From: Phaeodactylibacter luteus | Lineage (GTDB): Bacteria > Bacteroidota > Bacteroidia > Chitinophagales > Saprospiraceae | Length of the DNA: 64,000 nucleotides | Assembly (NCBI RefSeq): GCF_007993045.1 | Contig: NZ_VOOR01000012.1 | Span: forward strand, 62,001 to 126,000 | Reading direction: 5' to 3' | Part shown: positions 41,022 to 50,894 of the stretch, piece by piece | Position numbering within the stretch: the stretch's first letter is position 1 | How the letters are laid out: the number at the start of each line of letters is the position of its first letter | Notes under the pieces: model-generated | The model's database searches: none | The model's input: the letters and a program-made list of their open reading frames with translations, nothing else | What the model was told of the DNA's origin: nothing | Made by a program: the position numbers and the translations under genes

Positions 41022-43391
41022 TCATTGCTTCATGAAGCGGGAGGCCTGTACCTGCACGCCGGGTGCCACGAGCCGTGCCCAATATGGGCCGGCCGGCAGT
41101 TGCTGTATTGGCAGGTACTCAAGTGCGCTCTGCCCGTCTAGGTCTTTTTGCAGTACCACCTGCCCCAACTGATTGACAACAACAAGTTTTGCGGAGCTGC
41201 TTAAGCCAAGCCATTCTACCCATACCCCTTCCCTGGCTACTGTAGGATAGACCTTAAGGTGGGCAGCTTGGCCAGCCGTCAACTTAACAGAAACTGGGCC
41301 GTGGTAGGCCGCCGCCCCATCGTAGTCTACTTGCCGCAGCCTGTAGTAGTTGTACCCTGGCAGTGGGGAGGCGTCCGTCAGGGTATAGGACTGTGGCGAC
41401 TGAGTCGTACCTGCGCCCCGCACGCGGCCAATTTCGAAGAAAGCCCGTCCATCAGTACTGCGTTCCACTGCCATATAGTCGTTGTTCAGTTCGGTAGCGG
41501 TCTGCCATTCTACTTTTACCTGTCCGCCTTGCAGGCGGGCGGAAAAATCGAGCAGTGCAATCGGCAGTGGGCCACCTTCCGGCATGAACATTTCGTTGTT
41601 GACAACGCCAGGAGTGGACAAACGCGGGAAGAGCCAGGCCTCATCCGGGCAGCCAAGTGTGCCATTGCGCTGCACAGAATGCCCCACCGGCGTGCTGGGC
41701 GATTGGGAAGGTGAAATATAGGTAGTGCTGTAGCCGGCTGCAGGCCCATCTGCTAAGGATTGAATGGAGGTGGCCCGGTAAGTATACGCTTCGACAACCG
41801 TTTGGGTCAGGGTATTGTACAGGGCGATAGCCCCGCTGACAGAAGAGATGCCCGGCATAGGCACCCATACTGCTCCGAAGCTGCCCTCCGGCCCGGGGAT
41901 GGTGTCCTGCAGGCGGAATATGCCGCCCTCCCCGACGGAAGTGTTGAGGACGCCTCCTACGTTGGCTATGCCGGAAGGGGCATAAGCCAGCAGTTGATAG
42001 TGGCTCAGATCTGTACCTGCCGGCCCTGTCAGTTCGACCCCCTGATCGACGGGCACGCCCACATTGCGGTAATGAAACTCGCTGATAAAGACAAAATCCC
42101 CATTGAGGGAGGGGCAGCTGTAGCTTGGCGAGAGCGTGATAGCGTCGCCAGCTACCCAAGTTCCATCGAAGTTGGTGTATAGGCGGAAATGGTAATCGCC
42201 TTCTTGCAAGAGGTTGGAGATCATGGCATCCCCTTCTTGCCCTTGGTAAAGGGCATATACAGCCGAAGGGAAGTCGTCAGATTCGGGAGCCGAGCCAAAC
42301 TCAGGCATTGCCAGGTAGCTATCAGCCTGTAGCCCAGAGGGGTCAAAGGTGATAGGCTGCCCGTAGCGCCCGAGCAGGAGCACAGAGCTGGCACAGGGGG
42401 GCATCTCCCAGGAAATAATGGCTGAATCTCCAAGCAGGAAGCCCTTTATACCGGTGGCCGGCTGCGGCCCATTGCAGGGCAGGGTGGCCGTAACAGATAC
42501 GCCGCTTTGGCGGTTGAAGCAGTACTCCTGTGGGTCGTAGGTGAAGGCGGTGAAGGTATAGTTGCCGCCGGGCTTGAGGCCCGATATATTGGTGGATAAG
42601 CCATTGCCGGCGTAAACCACGTAAGTGCCCTGGCCGAGGCTTGCGCCATTGCCAAAGACCGGGCTGGGGAGCGGCATTTCTCCGCTGCAGGGCGGCAGGG
42701 CAGCCGGCAAGCCTTCCTCACGGGCAGTGATGAGCACATGCGCCCCGCTGACCGACCAAGACAAGTTGACGTTGCCGCTGCCGTAGCTGTCTACTGTAAA
42801 ACTACTGGCCACCCCAGCAGGCGGGCTGCAAACGCTTTCTACGCCACCGTAAACGCGCAAGTTGCTGATCAGCCATTTGGAGAGCAGAGTGTCTGCACCA
42901 TAGCCGTACCACCGTAGGTAAACAGTTTCCCCGTCGCAAGCGCGCAGCCCGGACGAAGGCACCACAACTGCCCGGTCAAGGGTGTCTGCGGGAAGGGTGT
43001 CCCGCTGGAGCAGGCTGCCTTCGTTGTCTAGGTTTTTGGCAAAGCGTACTTCCCGGTAGCGGATGGCGCCCGGTTCCCGTTTTTCTTCAAAACTTATGCT
43101 GTCGATGTACAGGTTGGTGCCGGGCATGGCATTGAGCGCCACCTCAATGAAGTCGAAAGCCATGGCGCTGTTTTCAGTAGTCCAAGCAAAAAAGCCTGCT
43201 TTGGATTGGCCAAATTCCGGGTTGGACACTCCGTTGCCCCTGAGCAGAGGGCTAGCCGTTACGCCGTTTGCGATAGTGCTTGGTGCCGGGGTATTGCTCA
43301 GCTCCCAGTGAGCAATAGTTTGGGAATTGCTGGCAATTGCTCCAAAGAGCAGCAAAGCCAGCGCCATAAGCCGTGTAATCGTCGTCTTCAT
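41022..43391 (-). CDS. T9SS-secreted multi-domain protein with lamin-tail-like region
   Basis: A 789-residue secreted protein from the Met at 43391 (MKTTITRLMALALLLFGAIA, signal peptide). The first 190 residues look like an all-beta adhesion or carbohydrate-binding module. A fibronectin-III-like part follows (VTATLPCNGPQPATGI). Near residue 470 GDFVFISEFHYRNVGVPVDQ and VELTGPAGTDLSHYQLLAYA resemble a lamin-tail (LTD) domain. The end, LKVYPTVAREGVWVEW through VLQKDLDG to GPYWARL, is a type A T9SS sorting domain. No catalytic motif was identified. An extracellular structural or adhesive role is an inference. Confidence 0.82.
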   Translation of the reverse strand: MKTTITRLMALALLLFGAIASNSQTIAHWELSNTPAPSTIANGVTASPLLRGNGVSNPEFGQSKAGFFAWTTENSAMAFDFIEVALNAMPGTNLYIDSISFEEKREPGAIRYREVRFAKNLDNEGSLLQRDTLPADTLDRAVVVPSSGLRACDGETVYLRWYGYGADTLLSKWLISNLRVYGGVESVCSPPAGVASSFTVDSYGSGNVNLSWSVSGAHVLITAREEGLPAALPPCSGEMPLPSPVFGNGASLGQGTYVVYAGNGLSTNISGLKPGGNYTFTAFTYDPQEYCFNRQSGVSVTATLPCNGPQPATGIKGFLLGDSAIISWEMPPCASSVLLLGRYGQPITFDPSGLQADSYLAMPEFGSAPESDDFPSAVYALYQGQEGDAMISNLLQEGDYHFRLYTNFDGTWVAGDAITLSPSYSCPSLNGDFVFISEFHYRNVGVPVDQGVELTGPAGTDLSHYQLLAYAPSGIANVGGVLNTSVGEGGIFRLQDTIPGPEGSFGAVWVPMPGISSVSGAIALYNTLTQTVVEAYTYRATSIQSLADGPAAGYSTTYISPSQSPSTPVGHSVQRNGTLGCPDEAWLFPRLSTPGVVNNEMFMPEGGPLPIALLDFSARLQGGQVKVEWQTATELNNDYMAVERSTDGRAFFEIGRVRGAGTTQSPQSYTLTDASPLPGYNYYRLRQVDYDGAAAYHGPVSVKLTAGQAAHLKVYPTVAREGVWVEWLGLSSSAKLVVVNQLGQVVLQKDLDGQSALEYLPIQQLPAGPYWARLVAPGVQVQASRFMKQ

Positions 43392-43727
43392 AGTATTTTG
43401 GTATGTATGTTCAAATATCCGGGCAAGCCCGGTGGGGGATATGTTGTTTGCGGTGCGCAGGGCATGCGCTGTGCCCTGGTACACGCTGTCACCATTTGTA
43501 AAAACAAAGAGGAAGGGTGTTGTAAAACAATAGCTGCACAAGCGCACCGAATTGCACTCGGGAGGGCATCTTTTCGCTTCAGGAGATTGTTGGCGGCCAG
43601 GCCGCTGGAGAGATTTGTGCTATCCTTATACCGCTAAAATAGGCATTCAACAGGGAATGTTCACCAAGGGGAGATACAATTTGTTTTTTATAATATTTTG
43701 TTTTTCGATAAAATAAGCATGACGGGG
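43392..43727 (-). other. 336-base spacer without a gene
   Basis: No open frame of interest and no complete promoter. A short palindrome CCGGGCAAGCCCGG lies at 43419-43432 in the leader of the T9SS gene. The rest is AT-rich next to the nhaC stop codon. Confidence 0.5.
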
Positions 43728-45218
43728 CTACCCGAGCAGCCCTACAGCCAAGTAAAGGAGGGCGGTCAGCCCGCCTGCGGTCAAGGCATAGGGCAATTGC
43801 GTGCGGACATGGTCGATATGGTCGGTAGCGGAGGCCATGGAGGAGAGGATGGTCGTATCGGAAATGGGGGAGCAGTGGTCCCCGAAAACGCCCCCGCCTA
43901 GGGCTGCGGCAATGGTCATGTGCACATCGGCCCCCATCCCTTTTGCCATAGGTACAGCTATGGATATCATGATCGCAAAAGTCCCCCAGGAAGTGCCGGT
44001 GGAAAAAGCGATAAAGCAGCTTACGAGGAATACAATAAAAGGCACCATACTGGGCGAAAGCCAGGCTTTGGCCACGTCCGCCACGTATTGCCCGGTGCCC
44101 AGCTCTTTGCATACTGCGCCTATTGCAAAAGCGAACATCATGAGCAGGGCGAGCGGCATCATGCCGCTGATGCCCTTCAGGGTTAGGTCGATCATCTCTT
44201 TCCACTTCATCAAGCCTTGGGCCCGGTAGAAGCACATGGCAAAAAGCGTGGAAGTAATGACCGCTATCAGCACTGATGTAGAGCCGGAGCCTTGCCCGAT
44301 AGCGTAAAAAAACTGTTGCCCAAAGCTGCCTTCGGGGCGGTTGGCCAGGGCAGCTTCCCAGCCGGTTGTGGCCAGCATGGCGGGCATCATGAGTACCATG
44401 ATTACAATGGGGAGCACCATATTGTAGGCTTTTGGCTTGATGCCGCTCGCGGTTTCAACGTCGGTGAGCTCGTCAGAAATCATAGGGGTGGCCCCTTCAT
44501 TCAGCAGGGCGCCCGTTTCCCGGACCCGCCTTTCCGCTTTGCGCATGGGCCCGTAGTCCTTTTGGGTGATGATGATGATCAGGGCCAGCAGCAGCGCGAG
44601 TATGGGGTAGAAGTTGAAGCCAACTGCCCGGAACAGGGTTGCGAAAGGGTCGGTAAAGCCTTCTGCGACCAGCAGCGACATGATGAAGGCGCCCCAGCCG
44701 TTGAACGGGATCAATATGCTCGAAGGGGCAGAGCTGGAGTCTGCCACATAAGCCAGCTTTTCCCTTGATATGCCCAGTTTGTCGAAGACAGGCCGGTAAA
44801 GCGCGCCCACCGTGAGGACCGAAATGCTCGACTCCACAAATATGAGCATGCCCGTAAACCAAGCCAGCAGCTGTACGATGATCCGGTTGCTGCCACTTTG
44901 CTTTTGCTCATAGTAGTGCAGCAGGCGGTTGACCCTAATAATGAACCCCTCTACGCCTCCTGACCGCTGTATGAAAATAATGAGCGCGCCGACTAAGGCA
45001 CAGAACATGATCGTCCGGGTATTGCCAGGCTCCCTAAATACATCTACCAGTGCTTCTACAGTCTGAAAGCTGCCTTCCAGAGGATTGAAATCGGACAAGA
45101 TCAGCCAACCCAGCCAGATGCCGAACAGCAAGGAGACATAAACTTGTTTGGTGCGGATGGCCAGAATAATGGCAATTACCGGGGGAAGGAGGGACAACAG
45201 ACCGTATTCGTTGGGCAT
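43728..45218 (-). CDS. nhaC: NhaC-family Na+/H+ antiporter
   Basis: A 496-residue membrane transporter with about 11-12 helices, from the Met at 45218 (MPNEYGLLSLLPPVIAIILA); 18 residues before it in the longer frame lack membrane character. The family blocks IQRSGGVEGFIIRVNRLLHY, FVESSISVLTVGALYRPVFD, LAYVADSSSAPSSILIPFNG and FSTGTSWGTFAIMISIAVP are present, and the final part contains HMTIAAALGGGVFGDHCSPI, SDTTILSSMASATDHIDHVR, the most conserved region. It exchanges sodium for protons, useful in a marine organism where a rhodopsin and respiration make proton gradients. Confidence 0.92.
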   Translation of the reverse strand: MPNEYGLLSLLPPVIAIILAIRTKQVYVSLLFGIWLGWLILSDFNPLEGSFQTVEALVDVFREPGNTRTIMFCALVGALIIFIQRSGGVEGFIIRVNRLLHYYEQKQSGSNRIIVQLLAWFTGMLIFVESSISVLTVGALYRPVFDKLGISREKLAYVADSSSAPSSILIPFNGWGAFIMSLLVAEGFTDPFATLFRAVGFNFYPILALLLALIIIITQKDYGPMRKAERRVRETGALLNEGATPMISDELTDVETASGIKPKAYNMVLPIVIMVLMMPAMLATTGWEAALANRPEGSFGQQFFYAIGQGSGSTSVLIAVITSTLFAMCFYRAQGLMKWKEMIDLTLKGISGMMPLALLMMFAFAIGAVCKELGTGQYVADVAKAWLSPSMVPFIVFLVSCFIAFSTGTSWGTFAIMISIAVPMAKGMGADVHMTIAAALGGGVFGDHCSPISDTTILSSMASATDHIDHVRTQLPYALTAGGLTALLYLAVGLLG

Positions 45219-45317
45219 CGTTTTTCCTGAAATATAAGAAGTTGAGGTGAATTGCAGGCTATGCCGAGGCAAACTCTGCTCTGTACTTATACTAAGTAGT
45301 TGGTTTTTAGTCAGTTG

Positions 45318-46649
45318 TTATAGATTACGGCGCAGGTAGCTCAAAATTTGCTCCATCGCTTTTTTGACTGGGGCAGTGCCGTTGGTGTAGTTGTTGTTCA
45401 TAAAACTGAAGATGAGCACCCGCCCGGAATCTGTAACGAGGTACCCGCTCAGGCAGTGTTTATTGCTCAGGGTACCGGTTTTGGCAAATACGTAAGGTTG
45501 GCCGCTGGGCCCGGCGTAGTCCCGCTCCAGGGTGCCAGACTGCCCGCCTGCCGGGAAAATGCGCTGCACCCAGCCCATCCCTTTTTGCTGTGCAATGAGG
45601 TGGAGCACGCTGGCCACCGACCGAGGGGTGAATAAGTTGTAGCGGGAGAGCCCTGAGCCGTCTCGCCACTGTAGCCTATCGGGGAAAGCAGCGAACAGGC
45701 TGTCTTGTGCAAACCGTATGGCGGCAGCAGTCTCTTGCCGCCCGTAGAGTTTTTCCGAGCAAGCCAGGAGCAGTTGCTCGGCGATGAAGTTATCGCTGTC
45801 TTTCATCAGCCGCTGATACAGGGTGTCGGGTATGGGCTGATGCCATGTTTTTACAGGCAAGGGCGGTAGCAGGCTGAGGTCGGTAGGCTGCACCTTGCGC
45901 CCCAATGTATCTGAAAGTAGGGCAGCGATGAGCGCCGGGCTGGCCCGGAAAGGGGCGCTGACTTGAAAAGGGAAGCCGGTCAGTGCCCGGTCGTTGTACT
46001 CGAAAATATTCTGATGCTCCTGCCTGACTACCCTCGCTCGCCGGTTGTCCAGCTTGGGGTTGTACACCAGCTTGTCCTGAAAAAAGGGCGGGTAGGCCCG
46101 AAAGCCTTCCCGTACTTTCGTACGTTCGAACCAAGCCAGATTGCCATAAATGGGGAAGGGGGATTTTTCGGCCTGATAGCTGTAGCTGTAATCGTCCCAT
46201 GCCCAGCCCGGGCCAAATCGGTCATCGTGGTAATTGTGCACGCTGAGCAACAAGTGCTGCCCTGACCGGCGCAGCAGGTTCAGCCCTGCGGTATCTGCAG
46301 GCATGCCCGGGTTCAGGAATAGGGGGTTGCCTGTGCCCCATACTACTGTGGTATCCTTGTACTGTGCATAGCGGAAAGCCGGCAGGCTGTCGCCCAAAAT
46401 CTGCAGGGCAGTATAGAGCGTGAATATCTTGGTGTTGGAAGCGGGTGTAAAGTACTTGTCTGCATCTTGCTCAAGCAGAAAGGCTTCCCGCTGAGGGTCG
46501 AAAAGGGCAAACCCGGTGAAGATAGGGCTGAAAACTTCTGACTCCTTCAGCATGCGCTGAACTACTTCTAAGTGGCCTGCTTCGGTTTCGGGCTGGGCAG
46601 ATAGGAAGGAACAAGCCAAGAGGAAAAGCCCGGTCAAAATCGGTTTCAT
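45318..46649 (-). CDS. dacB: D-alanyl-D-alanine carboxypeptidase/endopeptidase (PBP4 type)
   Basis: A 443-residue penicillin-binding protein of the S13 family. It starts with signal peptide MKPILTGLFLLACSFLSAQ. The SxxK motif is ASNTKIFTLYTAL near residue 87, the SxN motif is DSDNFIAEQLL near 285, and the KTG motif is FAKTGTLSNKH near 396. The region between the first two motifs (PIYGNLAWFERTKVREGF, YNPKLDNRRARVVR) is the extra domain of this family. It trims peptidoglycan in the periplasm. It is divergent from the next serine hydrolase. Confidence 0.92.
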   Translation of the reverse strand: MKPILTGLFLLACSFLSAQPETEAGHLEVVQRMLKESEVFSPIFTGFALFDPQREAFLLEQDADKYFTPASNTKIFTLYTALQILGDSLPAFRYAQYKDTTVVWGTGNPLFLNPGMPADTAGLNLLRRSGQHLLLSVHNYHDDRFGPGWAWDDYSYSYQAEKSPFPIYGNLAWFERTKVREGFRAYPPFFQDKLVYNPKLDNRRARVVRQEHQNIFEYNDRALTGFPFQVSAPFRASPALIAALLSDTLGRKVQPTDLSLLPPLPVKTWHQPIPDTLYQRLMKDSDNFIAEQLLLACSEKLYGRQETAAAIRFAQDSLFAAFPDRLQWRDGSGLSRYNLFTPRSVASVLHLIAQQKGMGWVQRIFPAGGQSGTLERDYAGPSGQPYVFAKTGTLSNKHCLSGYLVTDSGRVLIFSFMNNNYTNGTAPVKKAMEQILSYLRRNL

Positions 46650-46737
46650 AGGCGCGCTTTTTCGATCAATTGATTAAGTTTGGAGCAGCGGCCGCTGTTG
46701 GGGCCGCCAATGCTCCACACAAACTACAAAAATTAAT

Positions 46738-48636
46738 ATGATCTCACGGTTGATTTACGCCCTGCCCTTGCTCTTTGCAATTTCCTTCTCCCTTCCTGCT
46801 CAGGACATGGCTGATAAGCAGGCCACGCTTGGGTTCAAGCAAGCCGAACAGGCCATTACGGTACTCCGGAACGAAGGCGGGCTGTTGCCGCTTTCCCGTT
46901 TGGATACGCTGCGCATTGGGTATATGGCTTTTGGCGAGCTCCGCACGGGCCCATTCTTAGAGACGTTGCAGCAGTATGCCGATATCACTCCGGTGCCCCT
47001 TCCCGCCAAGGTGGATTCTGCCTGGCTGTCCGCTCTGCAAGCCCGGTTCAACCTCTTAATCCTGGAAGTAGAGGACATACCCGCCGGCGGGCTGCTCCCG
47101 CCTTCTTACGCTATGGCCAAAACCCTGAAAGCGGTGTTGGGCAGTTGCACTACCCTTACTTTCCTGAACGGCGATGGCAGCATTTTCCAGGTGGTGCCCG
47201 AGCTCGCCCAATCGGCCGGCCTGATCATGGCTCCGCAGCATCTCCGGATGAGCACCGTGGTAGCCCCGCAGATATTGTTTGGTGCTGTTGGGGCAAAAGG
47301 GGTGCTGCTTGGCCCTATCCGGGGCACCGCTTTCCAAGCCGGGGATGGTTATACTTATGCCGGAGGGGAAGCCCTGGCCTACACACCTTATGCCTATGCT
47401 GATATGGACGGGCAGCTCTTGGAAGACAGCATCCGGGCTATCGTCGAGGCGGGCATAAATGGCGGCGCTTACCCTGGCGCGCAGGTGCTGATCGCCCGGC
47501 ATGGGAAGGTTGTTTACCATAAGGCCTTTGGCCATCATACCTACGACGGGCAGCAGCCGGTGCTCGTTAGCGACTTGTACGATCTGGCTTCTGTGACCAA
47601 AATCAGCAGTGCCCTGCCGCTAGCCATGCAGCTGCACAGCCGGGGGCAGTTTGACCTCGATGCCCCGCTCAAGGATTATGCCCCGGCCTTCCGCGGTACC
47701 AACAAAGCGGGCCTCACTTTCCGCAGCATGCTGTCGCACAACGCCCGCCTAAGGCCTTGGGTCCCTTATTGGAAGGGCACGCTCAAAGGGCATGCCCGCT
47801 ACCCTTGGGATGACAAATGGGACGATGAGCGGGTCAATGACGGCCGTTTCCGGTGGTTTACCTTCAAAGCCGATTCTTCCCGGCGTTTCCCCACCTACGT
47901 AGCGGAAGGGCTTTGGCTGCACCGCCGTTTTAAAAATAAAATCTACAAAGCCATTGCTAAGTCGCCCCTAAATGAGGAGCCCGGCTACGTCTACTCCGGG
48001 CTGTTGTTCTATGTGCTGCCCGATATCGTTGCCCAGCGCAGCGGGCAGCCTTACCGGCAATACCTGCGCAGTGCGTTTTACGACCGCATAGGTGCGGTCA
48101 CCCTGGGGTACAACCCACTGGAGCGCTTCCCCAAAGCCCGCATTGTGCCAACCGAAAGGGATACCTTTTTCCGGATGGTGCAAATACACGGCCATGTGCA
48201 CGATGAGGGCGCAGCCATGATGGGGGGCGTTTCTGCAAATGCAGGCTTGTTTTCAAATGCCAACGACCTGGCCAAGCTGATGTACGTCTATGCGAACGGC
48301 GGCCGGTCGTTCCGGGAGCAGCTGATCGATTCTGCCTCCGTAGCGGCTTTTACCAGCCGCCACTATGCAGCAGAAGGCAACCGCCGTGGGCTCGGCTTTG
48401 ACAAGCCCCTGCTGGAGTACGATGCCGAAAAGAGCTATGTAGCCGCTGCTGCCAGCCCTTCGAGCTTCGGCCATAGCGGGTACACCGGCACTTTTACTTG
48501 GGCGGACCCCGAAAGCGGAATCCTAATCGTCTTCCTGTCCAACCGGGTTTACACCACAAGGGAAAACCGCCGGTTGTACGAGCTCAACATCCGGCCCCGG
48601 CTGCATCAGGCGGCTTACGATGCCATAAAGGAGTAG
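46738..48636 (+). CDS. GH3 C-terminal domain fused to a class C beta-lactamase-like serine hydrolase
   Basis: A 632-residue exported protein with signal peptide MISRLIYALPLLFAISFSLP. Residues about 30-215 resemble the C-terminal domain of family 3 glycoside hydrolases (FKQAEQAITVLRNEGGLLPL). Residues about 235-632 are a beta-lactamase/transpeptidase-like domain with SVTK (SxxK) in DLASVTKISSALPLAM, VYSGLLFYVLPDIVAQ at the second motif and GHSGYTGTF (HxG) near the end. Proteins of this kind in Bacteroidota usually carry an N-terminal GH3 catalytic domain (about 970-1000 residues in all); that domain is missing here, with the signal peptide joined directly to GH3-C. Likely peptidoglycan-related. 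Confidence 0.85.
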   Translation: MISRLIYALPLLFAISFSLPAQDMADKQATLGFKQAEQAITVLRNEGGLLPLSRLDTLRIGYMAFGELRTGPFLETLQQYADITPVPLPAKVDSAWLSALQARFNLLILEVEDIPAGGLLPPSYAMAKTLKAVLGSCTTLTFLNGDGSIFQVVPELAQSAGLIMAPQHLRMSTVVAPQILFGAVGAKGVLLGPIRGTAFQAGDGYTYAGGEALAYTPYAYADMDGQLLEDSIRAIVEAGINGGAYPGAQVLIARHGKVVYHKAFGHHTYDGQQPVLVSDLYDLASVTKISSALPLAMQLHSRGQFDLDAPLKDYAPAFRGTNKAGLTFRSMLSHNARLRPWVPYWKGTLKGHARYPWDDKWDDERVNDGRFRWFTFKADSSRRFPTYVAEGLWLHRRFKNKIYKAIAKSPLNEEPGYVYSGLLFYVLPDIVAQRSGQPYRQYLRSAFYDRIGAVTLGYNPLERFPKARIVPTERDTFFRMVQIHGHVHDEGAAMMGGVSANAGLFSNANDLAKLMYVYANGGRSFREQLIDSASVAAFTSRHYAAEGNRRGLGFDKPLLEYDAEKSYVAAAASPSSFGHSGYTGTFTWADPESGILIVFLSNRVYTTRENRRLYELNIRPRLHQAAYDAIKE

Positions 48637-48639
48637 GGT

Positions 48640-49845
48640 TTATCGTTCTGCCTCCCAGGCTCGTAGCAGCTGTCCGATCTGAGCGATGACGGGCAGCCCG
48701 GTCGTGTCGTATTCGTATACCCCATCGTTGTAAATGCCGTTGTCATTGGTGTGGATGGTAACAGAAAGGAAGAAGGATGTGCCCTGCTGCTCGTCCCTGA
48801 AGTAGGCTACATCCGTCAGGAAGCCATAAGCGTCGCCTACTTTGTTAAGGATCTTTACATGGGGCGGCACCGGCGTTTTTCGGTCTCCATGCCAAATGAA
48901 CTTCACGTAGTTGTCCCAATCTGCGAGGTCGGGGTAGGCCGGGTATTTGCTCTCCCTGGGCAACATGGCCATGTATTTCTTCAGGAAGGCATAATCGGCA
49001 GGCTTAAGGTGGAAACGCTGCTGGGGTGGCACGGCATCGGGCAGGATTACAGCCTGCAGCATGCGGTGGAGGTCTGACAGGGAGAGGTAGTTTTTCTGCC
49101 GGAAATCAAAAGGCGCGGGGATCAGCTGCCCGTCGGGGCCAGTATATCCCTTGCCACGCACCTGCCCCCTCAGTCGGAGCTCCCCCTCGTAATGGCTATA
49201 AGCTTGCCCCTGATGATACAGCAGCTCGTTGGCTTGGGTGAAGGAGACAGGGTTGGTATAGCGGTTGCTCTCAGGCGTATGCTCCGGGGCCGAAAGGCGG
49301 TGGATGATACGGGAGCTTCGGTAGCCTTTGGCATGGAGCTGCTCGTTGATATAGCCTTGCCCCAGCCACTCGTAGAGCCGGTTGTAGGCATCATTGTCGC
49401 TCACCAAGAAGATTTTGCGGATATAGTGCCCCACAGAAGGCACGCCCTGTTCCGCTGACGTATCCTCCCGCACAGCCGTTTGCAGCGGGTGGGCCCTGCC
49501 GGTGAACATAGGGGTGTCTTTGTCGAGCCCTTCTATGCGCAGCCGGTTAAGTTTTTCCAAGGCAAGGAAGGCCACTGGCATTTTTACCGTGCTCGCCGGG
49601 TAAAAGTATAGGTTGGTATCAAGGCCAAAGGTATAGGTGTGCAGTTGGGGCGGCCCGGAGGCGTGTTCATTGATCTGGGTATAAATCACTTGCAGCTGAT
49701 AGCGGTCAGGCTGTTGGATGACCGCCTGTAGCAAGGAATCGCCCCTTTCCAGTAGGAACTGCCGGAGCCAGGTGGTGTCATTGAGGGGTTGGGCGTTGGC
49801 TAAGCCCACCCATCCGAGGGCGAGCAGCAGCAGTAATTTTTTCAT
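48640..49845 (-). CDS. Class A beta-lactamase-like serine hydrolase, periplasmic
   Basis: A 401-residue protein with signal peptide MKKLLLLLALGWVGLANAQ. The SxxK motif lies in YPASTVKMPVAFLALEKLN near residue 87, the SDN motif in FLVSDNDAYNRLYEWLGQ near 155, and the KTG-like motif in ILNKVGDAYGFLTDVAYF near 345, where Val replaces Thr. It is much longer than antibiotic-resistance class A enzymes (about 290 residues), so a peptidase or esterase role is more probable. Its start overlaps the oxoamine-synthase-like gene by 4 bases and it ends the leftward operon with a dipeptide epimerase. Confidence 0.85.
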   Translation of the reverse strand: MKKLLLLLALGWVGLANAQPLNDTTWLRQFLLERGDSLLQAVIQQPDRYQLQVIYTQINEHASGPPQLHTYTFGLDTNLYFYPASTVKMPVAFLALEKLNRLRIEGLDKDTPMFTGRAHPLQTAVREDTSAEQGVPSVGHYIRKIFLVSDNDAYNRLYEWLGQGYINEQLHAKGYRSSRIIHRLSAPEHTPESNRYTNPVSFTQANELLYHQGQAYSHYEGELRLRGQVRGKGYTGPDGQLIPAPFDFRQKNYLSLSDLHRMLQAVILPDAVPPQQRFHLKPADYAFLKKYMAMLPRESKYPAYPDLADWDNYVKFIWHGDRKTPVPPHVKILNKVGDAYGFLTDVAYFRDEQQGTSFFLSVTIHTNDNGIYNDGVYEYDTTGLPVIAQIGQLLRAWEAER

Positions 49846-50891
49846 AGGTCCAGTTGTTGTGCGAAAGCGTGTATGCCGATCTGTAGGCGCTCAACATCCT
49901 CCAGCTCATGGTGGGCACTGACCACCATACGGGTAGCCAGCGGGCTGCTTGGTGTAGGGTAGTGGAACTGAGGGATGAGGATGCCGTGCTGCAGTAGGAA
50001 AGGGGCTATGCCCTCATGAGCTGTATACCATACCGGGTAGCCGGAGAAACTTTGGAACAGGCCTGTACTTGCAATCTTGCTCCGGAGCAGCCCTTGCAGT
50101 TGGGCCAAATGACGGCGTGCTTCCTGGTACAGGCCCTGGCCTTGCAGCAGCGCGTAGAGGTAGGGGGGCAGTATGGGCGATGCCCCGCCAAAGAAGGCCT
50201 GCTGCCATAGCCTTTGGATGAGGGCTTCGGAGCCAGCTACGAAGCCGCCTGGCACGCCCATGGCTTTTGCAAGGGAGGCCGTGAGCACCAGTTCTATCTG
50301 AGGTAGGCGGGGCACATCGGGCAAAAAACCCTTGCCTTCATCCCCGTATACACCTACCCCGTGGGCATCGTCGAGGATGAGGGTAAATGGCCGGTTGGCA
50401 GGCAGGCTGTGCAGCCACTCAAAGCCGTAGCGCCTGCTGTGTATGGCATCTACGGTACTGGCCATGATAAAAACCGGGCGTGCTGCTTTTTCCAAAATAG
50501 CCGGCACTTTTTGGCTCCAGGCGTCGAAGTCTTCTGTATAAGCTTGCCCGGGGCCGAGCAGGGCGGGGTGGGTGCCCGGTGCATAATGGCACTCGCCCAC
50601 CGTTGCGCAGTATTTCATGAGCAGCTGCCCGGCCAGCGAGCCGGAGCTGACGGTGAGGGCAGCCGGCAGCCCCACCCATTGTGCGATCCAGGCTTCCGCT
50701 TCTTCAAAAATGCGGATACGGGGCGAGCTCAGCCGAGAGCCCCCGTAGTTGCTGCCATAGCGGTCGATGCCAGCTTTGATCAGCTCGGCAAAATCGGGGC
50801 TTGTAGCCAGGCCTAGGTAGGAAGTGCCGCCAAAATAATTCAGGCGCTGCCCTTGCCATTTGGCAAAGCGCCCGGGGATGTGGTCCAGCAT
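49842..50891 (-). CDS. PLP-dependent alpha-oxoamine synthase-like enzyme (KBL/BioF family)
   Basis: A 349-residue fold-type I PLP enzyme. FGGTSYLGLATSPDFAELIK is the family N-terminal block, followed by GSNYGGSRLSSPRIRIFEEA. The PLP aspartate is in TLILDDAHGVGVYGDEGKG, and the Schiff-base lysine is in LTASLAKAMGVPGGFVAG near residue 210. It is some 40 residues shorter than BioF and KBL. No other biotin gene is near. Its partners are a dipeptide epimerase upstream (3-base gap) and a serine hydrolase downstream (4-base overlap), so a role on peptidoglycan-derived amino acids is more likely than biotin synthesis. Substrates unknown. Confidence 0.85.
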   Translation of the reverse strand: MLDHIPGRFAKWQGQRLNYFGGTSYLGLATSPDFAELIKAGIDRYGSNYGGSRLSSPRIRIFEEAEAWIAQWVGLPAALTVSSGSLAGQLLMKYCATVGECHYAPGTHPALLGPGQAYTEDFDAWSQKVPAILEKAARPVFIMASTVDAIHSRRYGFEWLHSLPANRPFTLILDDAHGVGVYGDEGKGFLPDVPRLPQIELVLTASLAKAMGVPGGFVAGSEALIQRLWQQAFFGGASPILPPYLYALLQGQGLYQEARRHLAQLQGLLRSKIASTGLFQSFSGYPVWYTAHEGIAPFLLQHGILIPQFHYPTPSSPLATRMVVSAHHELEDVERLQIGIHAFAQQLDL

Positions 50892-50894
50892 AGC

